From: Bradyrhizobium sp. SSBR45G | GTDB lineage: Bacteria; Pseudomonadota; Alphaproteobacteria; Rhizobiales; Xanthobacteraceae | Length of the DNA: 64,000 bases | NCBI RefSeq assembly: GCF_030159255.1 | Contig: NZ_BSCT01000005.1 | Location: 62,001-126,000, forward strand | Reading direction: 5' to 3' | Shown here: one piece after another, positions 51,958 through 60,155 of the stretch | Layout: each line of letters begins with the position of its first letter | How positions within the stretch are numbered: position 1 is the first letter of the stretch | The notes under the pieces: model-generated | What the model was told of the DNA's origin: nothing | Seen by the model: the letters and a program-made list of their open reading frames with translations, nothing else | Databases searched by the model: none | Translations under genes and position numbers: made by a program

Positions 51958-53181
51958 ATGCCGATCAACATCGCCAGACGGCTCGCCATCATCGCTCTCG
52001 CGCTGGTGCCGCTGCTTGCCGGCCGTGCCTCCGCAACCGAGGAGAAGCGCACGGACAGTCCCGAGCAGATCCATCGGGCCGTCTTTGCCGACGGACGGCT
52101 CTGGCTGCTCGCTGGCGGCGGCCGGCTGTCGCACATCGCAGAGAGCGGCGAACGGACCGATGTCGCAACGCCGGATCCGGTGATGGAGTTGTTCGTCCAG
52201 GATGGGCATGCGGCGATCGTGACCTGCCCAAAGGAGGCTTTCGGGCGCGGGACTCCTGTCGAGCGATGGACGGTGCGCCGGCGGGTTGGCGACGATTGGG
52301 AGACGGTGGCCGATATCGCAACCAGGGGCGAGACATTCGTGGCCGCGACATCCAGCATCGTGCTGACGGACAGCAGGATGATTGAGCTCACTGGCAGCTC
52401 GGCAGCGGAGACGGCTCTCACCCTTTCGCAGCCCGCCCGCCCCAAGCCGGCCAAGGCGGAGGAGCGGTTCACGCTCGGAGCATGGGTGCAGTTCACCGAC
52501 GACGACGTGATCGATCTCACCGAAGGTGTACCATGGCAGGCTGCACCCGCGGCGCCGCCCTCCCCGACGCCGTTGAAGCGGTGGCAGGCCCGCGCCGTTC
52601 TGGTCACGCCGCAACATGTCTACGTCGGCACCGATGCCGGAGAGTGGGGCGGCGGGCTGCGGCGGATCGATCGGATGACCGGCATCGTATCAGATATTGA
52701 GGATGTCGACGGTGACCTGTGCGGCGGCAACCTCAACCCGGCGTGCGATCCGGTCAAGGGTATCGCAACCATTCCCTGGAAGCCGGACTGTGTCGCCGTC
52801 GCGATCGGCCTGATCCATATGGCCACGCATGGACGCATCGCGGAAGTGTGCGACACCTCGGTGCGGCAGCTCTATGCGCATGTCATCCGGGCGCCGACCT
52901 ATCAGACGCCCGACGGGCGGACGGAAACTTATTGGTTCGCCCAGACGACCGCGTTCTTCGGGCTGCAGCGCCGCGACGGCGACCTGCTCGCGGTCGGACA
53001 TGACGGGCTGTACCAGATCGGTGACGGCGACCGCGCGCAGCAGATCCCGTTTCCGGCGTTCACGCCAGCCGGCAACCTTGCCGTCAGCTTCGACCTGCCG
53101 GGCGTCGTGCTGCTGCTGATCAGCGGCACGCAAGGGCCTCCCTCCCAGAACAACGGCGCACTGATGCTGGTCCCGCGCTAG
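51958..53181 (+). CDS. exported protein of unknown function, tandem paralog 2
   Basis: A 407-residue exported protein, homologous to its upstream neighbour over the full length. Shared blocks are HRAVFADGRLWLLAGGGRL, LFVQDGHAAIVTCP, YVGTDAGEWGGGLRRIDRMT, DLCGGNLNPACDPVKGIATI and GLYQIGDGD, with variable linkers between. Even the 5' leader is conserved (CCGAGGTCTCAC before the ATG, compared with CCGAGGTCTCGC for the first gene), so the duplication included the ribosome site. The gap between the genes is 100 bases. The pair may form a secreted enzyme or binding unit. Confidence 0.8.
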   Translation: MPINIARRLAIIALALVPLLAGRASATEEKRTDSPEQIHRAVFADGRLWLLAGGGRLSHIAESGERTDVATPDPVMELFVQDGHAAIVTCPKEAFGRGTPVERWTVRRRVGDDWETVADIATRGETFVAATSSIVLTDSRMIELTGSSAAETALTLSQPARPKPAKAEERFTLGAWVQFTDDDVIDLTEGVPWQAAPAAPPSPTPLKRWQARAVLVTPQHVYVGTDAGEWGGGLRRIDRMTGIVSDIEDVDGDLCGGNLNPACDPVKGIATIPWKPDCVAVAIGLIHMATHGRIAEVCDTSVRQLYAHVIRAPTYQTPDGRTETYWFAQTTAFFGLQRRDGDLLAVGHDGLYQIGDGDRAQQIPFPAFTPAGNLAVSFDLPGVVLLLISGTQGPPSQNNGALMLVPR

Positions 53182-53715
53182 GCCGGGCGACGGCGTCGGC
53201 GCGGCGCGCGACCGACATGTTGGATGACGCTTCAAGACGACGCGTGTTCGACTATCGCACTTTGCGATGGCCGGTTGCACGTGAACCCAGCCGTGGCAAG
53301 CCGTCTCGCTTGCCGGTTGTGACTCCAAAGACGCAGGTCGCCACTCTTCACAACCGCTGTTGGCGCCACACGCGCCGCGCGGTTTCGAAACCGGCGAATC
53401 CGTGTTAACCATTGGTTAAGAACAAGGGTGTTGGGCACACGGCTGACCTGCCCGGCCCCGCGCGGACCAGACCTTTCCGGGCGCCGCCTCATTACGTGGC
53501 GCCGGTGACCGCTAGCCCACCGCATCATCAGCGGATCGGGCGCGGAAGACGCCGACGAATTCTTCGCGCGACGCCAGCCAGGCCGCAAGAACGACAGGTC
53601 CGCCCCGGCGGGCCGAGAGCCCACCTCCCGATCATATGTCCACATGATGCCGGCGCGAACCGCGTTGCGTGCAAACGCAGCGTTGCGCCCATCACGACCG
53701 ATTGGAGCGGCCCCG
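53182..53715. other. 534-base gap, no supported gene
   Basis: Frames on both strands are open but lack ribosome sites. The TTAACCATTGGTTAAG segment near 53405, a palindrome of TTAACCA and TGGTTAA, is a likely promoter or operator region. A possible longer start of the next gene (53644) has no leader. Confidence 0.4.
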
Positions 53716-54732
53716 ATGGCTGATGAGTCCGTAGTAGCGTCGATCATTCCCTGGCGGGAGCCGAAGACGGCCAAGCCGCGCCCGAAGCGCACGCCGGTCG
53801 TGAAGCCGCGCCCGCGACCGAAGCCGAAGAAGGCGAAAGCGGCGCTGGATGACGAGATGCTCGCGTCCGAAACGCTGATCATGCCGGACTTCCTGGACTA
53901 CGTGAACGAGCCGTCGACGACGCCCGCCGGCACGCCGGCGCGCACCGAGGCGGCCGCGAGCGCCGCCGCTGCCGCGATCCCGGCGGCCCCTTCCACGATG
54001 GCGCCACGTGACATCGCACCGGCGCTCGACGGCGACATCGTTCCGGCGAGCGCGCCGGTGATGCCGCGCAAGGTGGTCGAACGTCCCCGCATCACCGCCT
54101 CGTCGATCCTGCTGCAGCTGGCCGCGCTGGCGCTGGCCGCGGTCGGCATGGCGATGAACGGCTGGTTCGCGCATTCGCTCGGCTCGAACAGCACAGCGGG
54201 CTGGATGTTCCTCGCGGTCGGCGTGACCGCCGACCTCGTCGCGCTGGTGATGCCGACCTGCGCCGCGCGGCTGTGGCAGGGGCGGCACCGGGCCTCGGCG
54301 CTGACCGGCTGGACGGTGTGGCTGATGACCTTCGTGTTCGCGGTCACCGCCGGCATCGGCTTCGCCTCGACCAACATCAGCGACGTCACGCTCGCCCGCG
54401 CCTCGCGGGTGACGCCGGCGGTGCAGGCGGCGCAGACCGCGCTGAGCGATGCGATGATCGCGCGCGACCGCGAATGCAAGGGCGGCGTCGGCAAGTTCTG
54501 TCGGGAGCGCGAGGCCGCGGTGGCCGAGCGGCGCCAAGCGCTGGATGCCGCGATGGCCACGGTGAGCCAGACCGCCGATCCGCAGACCGAGGCCGCGATC
54601 AAGCTGGTCGCCTGGGTGTCGCGCGGCGTGGTGAAGCCGTCCGCCGACGACTTCATCATGCTCCGCCTGATCCTGCTGGCGCTGCTGCCGCAGATCGGCG
54701 GCATCCTGCTGATGGTCGGACGAAGGGGGTGA
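53716..54732 (+). CDS. membrane protein with Lys/Pro-rich N-terminus, unknown function
   Basis: A 338-residue protein. Residues 1-40 are basic and Pro-rich, then an Ala/Pro-rich stretch runs to about 110. Four membrane helices follow (SILLQLAALALAAVGMAMNG, WMFLAVGVTADLVALVM, WTVWLMTFVFAVTAGIGFA and LRLILLALLPQIGGILLMV), with a helical cytoplasmic or periplasmic loop (VQAAQTALSDAMIARDRECK) between the third and fourth. ATG at 53716 has GGAG eight bases away; an ATG at 53644 would add a low-quality lead. No family recognised. Confidence 0.75.
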   Translation: MADESVVASIIPWREPKTAKPRPKRTPVVKPRPRPKPKKAKAALDDEMLASETLIMPDFLDYVNEPSTTPAGTPARTEAAASAAAAAIPAAPSTMAPRDIAPALDGDIVPASAPVMPRKVVERPRITASSILLQLAALALAAVGMAMNGWFAHSLGSNSTAGWMFLAVGVTADLVALVMPTCAARLWQGRHRASALTGWTVWLMTFVFAVTAGIGFASTNISDVTLARASRVTPAVQAAQTALSDAMIARDRECKGGVGKFCREREAAVAERRQALDAAMATVSQTADPQTEAAIKLVAWVSRGVVKPSADDFIMLRLILLALLPQIGGILLMVGRRG

Positions 54733-55024
54733 CGGCGGCGACGCCACACGAGGCAGATCATCAGCAACTCTGTGCACGGCCCTCGGGCAGCGCCATCGGC
54801 CTCGTCAGCTCAAGCCGCAGCAGCACGCCAGGCATCAGCCATCGGTGCGTTGCCTTGTCGCAGGCTTTCTCCGGCACGGCGATGTCGGGCCGAGCCGCCG
54901 AGTTGTACAGATCGGGATCGCGCACGGGAACGTGATCTGTCGGCGCCGCCGTCTTGATACAGATCATAACTAAACGGTGCCGTTTTTATACGCTCGCGCC
55001 GGGCAGATCGTAAGGAGTTCGACA

Positions 55025-55633
55025 ATGTCAGAGCACAGCAGCACGAGCGTCTACGTGAACTGGGCCAGGGAGCGCCTCCACGAGATGGACGCCGCACTGG
55101 AGTCGTTTGGGGTCAAGGCCGCCGAGGCCGAGGCGGCATCCAAGGCCAAGGCCCAGGAGATCTTCGCAGACCTGCAGAAGCGGCGCGATGACCTCGAGGC
55201 CCTGCTCAAGACCCAAGCCGAAGCCGGAGGGGCGACACTGGCCAGCGCGAAAAGCGAGCTCGACCAGCATTGGGCCGGATTCGAAGCCCAGATGAAGGCC
55301 TATTTCGACACGATCGGCCAGCAGGCCGAGCAGCAGAAGACGACCTTCAAGGACATCGCCGCCGCACAGGCCAAGGCCTGGACCGAGTCCGCCGACCGGT
55401 TTCGCGCGGCAGCGACCCAGGTGACGACCACCGGGACCGCCGATCTCGACGCGGTCTTCACCCAGCTCAAATCCGACGCGGCCCAGGCCGGGGCGCATCT
55501 CGAGCAGCTCAAGCAGGCGGGCAGCGCGTCCTGGTCGGTGTTCAGCGCCGCGCTGGGCGAGTCGCGCAAGGCGTTCGACGCGGCCAACCAGGCCGCCTGG
55601 AACGCCTTGACGAAGTCCAGCCCGAAGGGCTGA
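55025..55633 (+). CDS. coiled-coil, phasin-like protein of unknown function
   Basis: A 202-residue, Ala-, Lys- and Gln-rich protein predicted to be almost all helix with heptads (LQKRRDDLEALLKTQAEAGG; FAAAQAKAWTESADRF-like segments), and no membrane helix. The layout recalls phasins and other small amphipathic coiled-coil proteins, but no signature was found. A strong TAAGGAG ribosome site lies before the ATG at 55025. Function unknown. Confidence 0.8.
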   Translation: MSEHSSTSVYVNWARERLHEMDAALESFGVKAAEAEAASKAKAQEIFADLQKRRDDLEALLKTQAEAGGATLASAKSELDQHWAGFEAQMKAYFDTIGQQAEQQKTTFKDIAAAQAKAWTESADRFRAAATQVTTTGTADLDAVFTQLKSDAAQAGAHLEQLKQAGSASWSVFSAALGESRKAFDAANQAAWNALTKSSPKG

Positions 55634-55709
55634 GGCCGGGTTCGGCACAGGCCCGCCCGCGGCGACTGCCGCATCGGCGACATCCGGGCTCCGCGCGCTC
55701 GCGGAGCCA

Positions 55710-56663
55710 TCAGTTCAGCGGCAGGATGACCGTCGGCGCGCCGTCCGTCGTGTTCGACGAGATGGCGTTGTTCTTGAACGAGCCGATCTGGCCGCCGCTC
55801 GCCAACAGGCCCGTCGTATTGTTGTGGACGCTGGAATTGTTGAGGATCACCGCCGCCGCCGCGACGGTGGTGGCGCTGATCCCGGCTGCGCCATTGTGCG
55901 ACGAGGCGGTCCGGTCGACGAAGACGACGGAAGAAATCGAGCCGGTCGAGGTGGTGGCAATGCCGTTGCCGGTGTTGCCGGTGACCACGCTGTCCCGCAC
56001 CGTCACCTCCGAGGTACCGCCTCCGCCGGTGCCGTCGATCAGGAATCCCGTGGCATTATTGTTGGAGAGCAGCGTTCGGTCGATCACGCCGGAAATGGTG
56101 GTGGCGCCGGCGCGTCCGATCACCTTGACACCGCCGAAGCTCGCCGAGCTGCCATTGCTGGTGATCACCGAGTTGGAGATCGAGAGCTTGCCGGGCGTGG
56201 TCGGCGTGAACAGGACGCCCCATTGGGTGAAGCCGAAGATCTTGCAGTTCTGCACCACCAGCGAGCCGCCGCTGTTGAACAGGATGCCGTTGAGACCGCT
56301 GCCGACGCCGTCGAAGATGAGGCCTTCGAGATAGACCGTATCGGTCGCCGCCGCCGCTACGACGATGCCGTTGGTGCCGGAGACGAGCACCCCGGCGACG
56401 CCGGACTGCGCGACGATGCGGATCGACTTGGTGATGGTCACCGCGCCGAACCCGCCGGGGTCGATGGTATTGATCTCGCCGCCCGCGGCCGTCTTCGAGA
56501 TGGCGCCGGCGAACGTCTTGCAGGGGGCCGTCCGGCTGCACGGATTGGCATCGTCGCCGACGCCCGAGACCCATGTGCGCGTGGCCTGCGCATGGGCCTC
56601 GCCCGCCCCGAACGCCAGCCAGATCGCACACACCATCGTCATCACGAAACCGATTGTCTTCAC
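55710..56663 (-). CDS. secreted right-handed parallel beta-helix protein
   Basis: A 317-residue exported protein. The signal peptide (MKTIGFVMTMVCAIWLAFGA ... EAHAQA) begins at a GTG at 56663 with GAGGAT six bases before it; an upstream ATG at 56678 has no ribosome site. The mature part starts WVSGVGDDANPCSRTAPCKTF, the DUF-like N-terminal turn seen in beta-helix proteins, and runs on in short strands with repeating Gly, Asn, Val and Ile (LLSNNNATGFLIDG, VTGNTGNGIATTS, SSHNGAAGISATT). Such proteins often bind or cleave polysaccharide, but no catalytic site is seen. Confidence 0.83.
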   Translation of the reverse strand: MKTIGFVMTMVCAIWLAFGAGEAHAQATRTWVSGVGDDANPCSRTAPCKTFAGAISKTAAGGEINTIDPGGFGAVTITKSIRIVAQSGVAGVLVSGTNGIVVAAAATDTVYLEGLIFDGVGSGLNGILFNSGGSLVVQNCKIFGFTQWGVLFTPTTPGKLSISNSVITSNGSSASFGGVKVIGRAGATTISGVIDRTLLSNNNATGFLIDGTGGGGTSEVTVRDSVVTGNTGNGIATTSTGSISSVVFVDRTASSHNGAAGISATTVAAAAVILNNSSVHNNTTGLLASGGQIGSFKNNAISSNTTDGAPTVILPLN

Positions 56664-56749
56664 GGCGCATCCTCGCATTTGATCAGAGTGAACCAAAGGA
56701 CGTGAACCAAGGGAGTAGTCACCAAGGAAGTTGGCACCAGAGGGAGTTG

Positions 56750-57199
56750 TCACGGCAGCCTGACCGGCGTGCTCTGGAATTTCTGGCCGGACGGCGCCCC
56801 TTCCGGATACATGTCGAAGGTCAGGACCGCTGGCGCGCCGTCGGCCGCGAGCTCGAATTCGGCGACCGCCTCGCCTTCATCCTCGGTCTTGATGTCGCCC
56901 AGCGACCTCACGCATTTCAGGAAGAAATGATAGGTCGTGTCCGGCGCCGCGGTGATCGCGACCTTGACGCGCCATTTGCCATCGGCCTCCCGCGTGATCA
57001 GAACGGTGCCGCCGATCCGCGACGGATCGTCAGCCCTCACATCGGAATTGCCGCAGTCGGAATTGTCCTGGCGCACGAGCAACGCCTCGGCCGAGCGTGA
57101 GCGATCCCCGCTCTGCGCACCGGCCGGCACGGCGGCCAGCGGCGCCGCGAGGGCGATCAGCGAAAGCAGCAGTCGGCACCGACGCGGCAGGCTGCACAT
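56750..57199 (-). CDS. secreted protein of unknown function
   Basis: A 149-residue exported protein with a signal peptide (about 1-28, ending PAGAQS). The mature domain is beta-rich (RIGGTVLITREADGKWRVKV, YHFFLKCVRSLGDI, AVLTFDMYPEGA) and has two Cys. A GGAGAG leader lies six bases before the ATG. It is 86 bases upstream of the beta-helix gene on the same strand and may be co-transcribed with it. No family recognised. Confidence 0.75.
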   Translation of the reverse strand: MCSLPRRCRLLLSLIALAAPLAAVPAGAQSGDRSRSAEALLVRQDNSDCGNSDVRADDPSRIGGTVLITREADGKWRVKVAITAAPDTTYHFFLKCVRSLGDIKTEDEGEAVAEFELAADGAPAVLTFDMYPEGAPSGQKFQSTPVRLP

Positions 57200-57540
57200 C
57201 TGGAGCTCTCCATGTCATCTGGTCGGGCGTCGTTCAGAGCAGGCGTCATCAAGGGTGGTCGTTCAGGGCGGTTGTTCAGAAAGCAGACGTCATTCAAATC
57301 AGGTCAGTGGAGCCGGGCGGCCTGGGCGGCGGTCGTCAGAACCGGTCAATCAACCGTGCGTGCATCATCGAAATCAATTCAGCTGCGTAAAATTCAGTGC
57401 TCTGCGGGCTCCGCTCGTTTCCGACCGTCGCCGATGGCCGGCGGCCTACGCCCGTCGGCAGACGGGTAGTATGGCGCAGAAGCCGTCAACTTGGAATGGA
57501 AATCCTTGCTGCAGCGCCAGAGAGAGGTCCGCCAGCCGGC
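57200..57540. other. 341-base gap, no supported gene
   Basis: Apart from the ribosome site of the minus-strand gene at 57205, no feature was seen. Plus-strand frames here have no ribosome site or motif. Confidence 0.4.
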
Positions 57541-57867
57541 TCAACGCTTGCGCGAGCGCGGAGGGCGGTGCGCGGCGCGCCATGCGCTTTCGAGGACGGA
57601 GCGCAGCAGACGCGGATCGGCACCGGCCAGCGTCACCATGGTCCAGCCCTGGTCACCCCATTTGTTCGGGACCCGGCGGAAAACCTCTGGCGCGAGACCG
57701 GCATAATGCTCCTGCTCGTCGGGCGTGAGCAGCACATTGGCCGAGGCGCCATCGGCCGCCAGCGTCGCGAAGGTCCGGTGCAGCTTGAACGCCGTGCGAT
57801 CGAAATGCGGCGCTGCAATCGTGCCCGCGAGCGACAGAGCGAGGGTGCGAAACTCGGGACCGGTCAT
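57541..57867 (-). CDS. MmcQ/YjbR family DNA-binding protein
   Basis: A 108-residue protein of the MmcQ/YjbR family, recognised from ALSLAGTIAAPHFDRTAFKL, the LLTPDEQEHYAGLAPEVF block and the NKWGDQGWTMVTL motif. The fold resembles the CyaY-like/double-stranded DNA-binding group; its cellular role is unknown. The GGGAGG ribosome site is eight bases upstream of the ATG at 57867. It lies downstream of the HNH nuclease gene on the same strand, 68 bases apart. Confidence 0.84.
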   Translation of the reverse strand: MTGPEFRTLALSLAGTIAAPHFDRTAFKLHRTFATLAADGASANVLLTPDEQEHYAGLAPEVFRRVPNKWGDQGWTMVTLAGADPRLLRSVLESAWRAAHRPPRSRKR

Positions 57868-57935
57868 GGCGGCGGCCTCCCGGGGCGCTCGAACACGAGA
57901 CTGAGGACGGCGACGTTCGAAGGCGGTGTTCGACG

Positions 57936-58838
57936 TCAGTGTTTGAAGCAATGCTCGCGATGCCATCGCAAGAAATGCGGGTGAGGCCGATCCCCGGCGC
58001 GATCCGGAAAAAAGGCGAGTCCTGACGGATTGATGAAACCTCTGATGCGATCGACGTCGTTGATTTGTCGCGAGACGAGGATGTTAAGATCATCACTCAA
58101 GCTGATCAACCCGCGGTCGAACATCCAATGCACCGTTCCTGACAGCGCCAGGCCGTTGGTCACGAGATCAGGCCCGTTTGCCTCGACGGGGCGGATATGG
58201 GCCGCGTTGACCTCGGCGCGCCCGCCGCCGTTGATCAGCTTGAGCCCGGTGATCGCGCAACGCTCGCCATAAGCCCGCAGCACGATCCGCCGGAACAGGC
58301 GATCGCGCACCACACGCGACGTCAGGCGGCGGATGCGATCGCGCAATTGTTCGGACACGAGGGGCGCCTGGTCTTCGGCGAACCCAGCCGGGGGATGCGC
58401 CGTCTCCGGCACACGCGGCAACACCGCATCGCGACCATCCAGACCGCGCTCGATGATGCTCTGGAAGTCCTGCGGCGAAATCGGCCGGACCGCCGCCTGA
58501 GCCCGCCCCGACAGCTTGCCTGCCTCGTTGAGCAGGCCGCGCTCGATCGGACCGTTCAGCTCGCTGAAGGAAACCGGGTTGACGAACTCCAGATACGAGC
58601 CGGGTTCAATCAGCGCGAGATACATGCCCGGCGCTTTCGAATCGGGGATGATCCGCTCGACCCGTGCGATGGCGAAATAGCCGCGCGTGCCCGGCACCTT
58701 CGTCGGCTCGAGATAGACGATCCAGTCGCCGACACTGCCCTCGGCGCGACCGAGATACTGCCTGGGAAACTGGTACTGCTCCGCCGGGCTGTCGTCGTAG
58801 ATCGAATCAGTCCGATGCATGAACACGCAGTAGCTCAT
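57936..58838 (-). CDS. HNH endonuclease with N-terminal EVE/PUA-like region
   Basis: A 300-residue protein. The C-terminal third is an HNH domain of the restriction-type group: CAITGLKLINGGG, then AAHIRPVEANGPDLVTNGLAL and HWMFDRGLISLSDD, with the His, Asn and metal ligands in order. The N-terminal part (YLGRAEGSVGDWIVYLEPTK, RGYFAIARVERI) resembles domains that recognise modified bases. Together these suggest a modification-dependent nuclease, but no methylase or partner gene lies beside it. The ATG is at 58838. Confidence 0.82.
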   Translation of the reverse strand: MSYCVFMHRTDSIYDDSPAEQYQFPRQYLGRAEGSVGDWIVYLEPTKVPGTRGYFAIARVERIIPDSKAPGMYLALIEPGSYLEFVNPVSFSELNGPIERGLLNEAGKLSGRAQAAVRPISPQDFQSIIERGLDGRDAVLPRVPETAHPPAGFAEDQAPLVSEQLRDRIRRLTSRVVRDRLFRRIVLRAYGERCAITGLKLINGGGRAEVNAAHIRPVEANGPDLVTNGLALSGTVHWMFDRGLISLSDDLNILVSRQINDVDRIRGFINPSGLAFFPDRAGDRPHPHFLRWHREHCFKH

Positions 58839-58923
58839 GGCGAAAATCTAGCCGATCGGCGCCCGGTACACCATCGGCGAACAGTGATGTCGACATTCGG
58901 CCGCCCCTGCGGTCCTGTCGCAA

Positions 58924-59664
58924 TCAGCCGTTTTTCGGATGGCCCCGCCCCGACGCGCCGACGCCCGGACTGATCGTCACCGTCGCTCCGGCGGCGCCGC
59001 CGGCCTCATAGGCCGTCGTCGAGACCATTCGGCTCGTGCTGCGCGCGGTCCGCAGCTTCATGTCGAGCTTGTCGAACTCGGTATCGACCACCGAGGTCTT
59101 GAGGACGACGAGGCCGCGGCCGGTGCTGGCGTTGACCTGATCGCGGCTCGCCTTCATCGCCACCAGCCGGCCGGCGATCGAGACGACCATGCCGAGCGAG
59201 AAGGAGGCGTTGGCGAGGTGGCGGTCCTGGTGGCGGAAGCGGGCGTAGTCAGCCGAGGTCTTGAAGCGGCCGAGCTCGGCGCGCACCGCATTGTCGATCA
59301 GCTCGGCCAGGTAATGCGCCACTTCGACATCGGCGCCGAGGCCGAAGAACACGTAGCGATTGTCGCCGGCCTCATTCTTCTCGCGCCACACCCGGCAATC
59401 GCAGAAATGCGCGATCGCGCCGATGCAGTCGTCGATCGGAATGCGCTTCTTGCGATGCGTCTCGTAGACCTTGCGCTCGCAGGTCGAGGACTTGAGCTCG
59501 AGGTCGGACAGCGACAGATCATGGCGGTCGAGCAGCTCTGCGACCTTCGCCGCCGCCGACAGCGCCTCGTCCTCGGTGCAGCCATTGGCGATGGTTTTCG
59601 CGCGCAGCGCCTGGATGCGCGATTTCAGCTTGTCGAGCGCCGCGGGATCGAAACTCTGGGTCAC
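58924..59664 (-). CDS. DUF2786 domain protein
   Basis: A 246-residue protein with a DUF2786 domain near the N-terminus (KLKSRIQALRAKTIANGCTE ... AAKVAELLDRHDLSLSDLEL). A second region follows (CIGAIAHFCDCRVWREKNEA, FGLGADVEVAHYLAELID, LGMVVSIAGRLVAMK). The function is unknown. The GTG at 59664 (MTQSFDPAALDK) places the start just before the domain, as in relatives; an ATG at 59793 with an AGGTGG leader would add 43 residues of uncertain coding quality. The true start is open between the two. Confidence 0.78.
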   Translation of the reverse strand: MTQSFDPAALDKLKSRIQALRAKTIANGCTEDEALSAAAKVAELLDRHDLSLSDLELKSSTCERKVYETHRKKRIPIDDCIGAIAHFCDCRVWREKNEAGDNRYVFFGLGADVEVAHYLAELIDNAVRAELGRFKTSADYARFRHQDRHLANASFSLGMVVSIAGRLVAMKASRDQVNASTGRGLVVLKTSVVDTEFDKLDMKLRTARSTSRMVSTTAYEAGGAAGATVTISPGVGASGRGHPKNG

Positions 59665-59867
59665 CGGTGAAGGCTCATGGTCGGCGCAAAATGAACAGAC
59701 GGAATCGCGGAGAGGAAGGGATTCCCGCCCGAGCGCCGGGGGCATTCCATAAACCCATTCGAACAAGGCATTCGCAAAAAGACCGGCGGACATTTGTGAC
59801 CACCTGCGTGTACCATCTGACCGGCCCAAAAAGCCATCAATCTCACCCGATTTGAGGGGATTGAGGC

Positions 59868-60029
59868 CTACATCAGCGCCCTCACCGCCGAGGGCGCGCC
59901 TTCCGGATACGTGAAGCTGAAGGCCTCGCCCGCCTGCGCCACCCAGTTCGTGATTCCGTCCTGCGCCGCGCGCCCCTGCTTGGCGCCTTCGTGTGCGATC
60001 CAGGCGAGGTCGGCGGCGGCGCGCTGCAT
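59868..60029 (-). CDS. possible small protein or remnant, 53 residues
   Basis: A short minus-strand frame (MQRAAADLAWIAHEGAKQGR ... GITNWVAQAGEAFSFTYPEG) with an amino-acid mix and codon use like a real gene. Overlapping frame shifts upstream (60040-60150) contain a signal-like stretch, so this may be the end of a frameshifted gene. No ribosome site was identified. Treat as unproven. Confidence 0.3.
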   Translation of the reverse strand: MQRAAADLAWIAHEGAKQGRAAQDGITNWVAQAGEAFSFTYPEGAPSAVRALM

Positions 60030-60155
60030 CAACAAGTTGCGTCGGCGCCGCCACCAACGCCGTCAGCGTCAGGCATGGCATCATCCGCACGGCCGTGAGG
60101 CGCGCAGCCGGCGGATCGGCGCCGAGCACCGGCCGCGCGATGGGCGTCTCCGCCA

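Noticed and set aside
54761..54967. A 68-residue minus-strand frame after the membrane protein gene
   Set aside because: Plausible composition but no ribosome site; a TATAAAAACGG patch lies where the leader would be.
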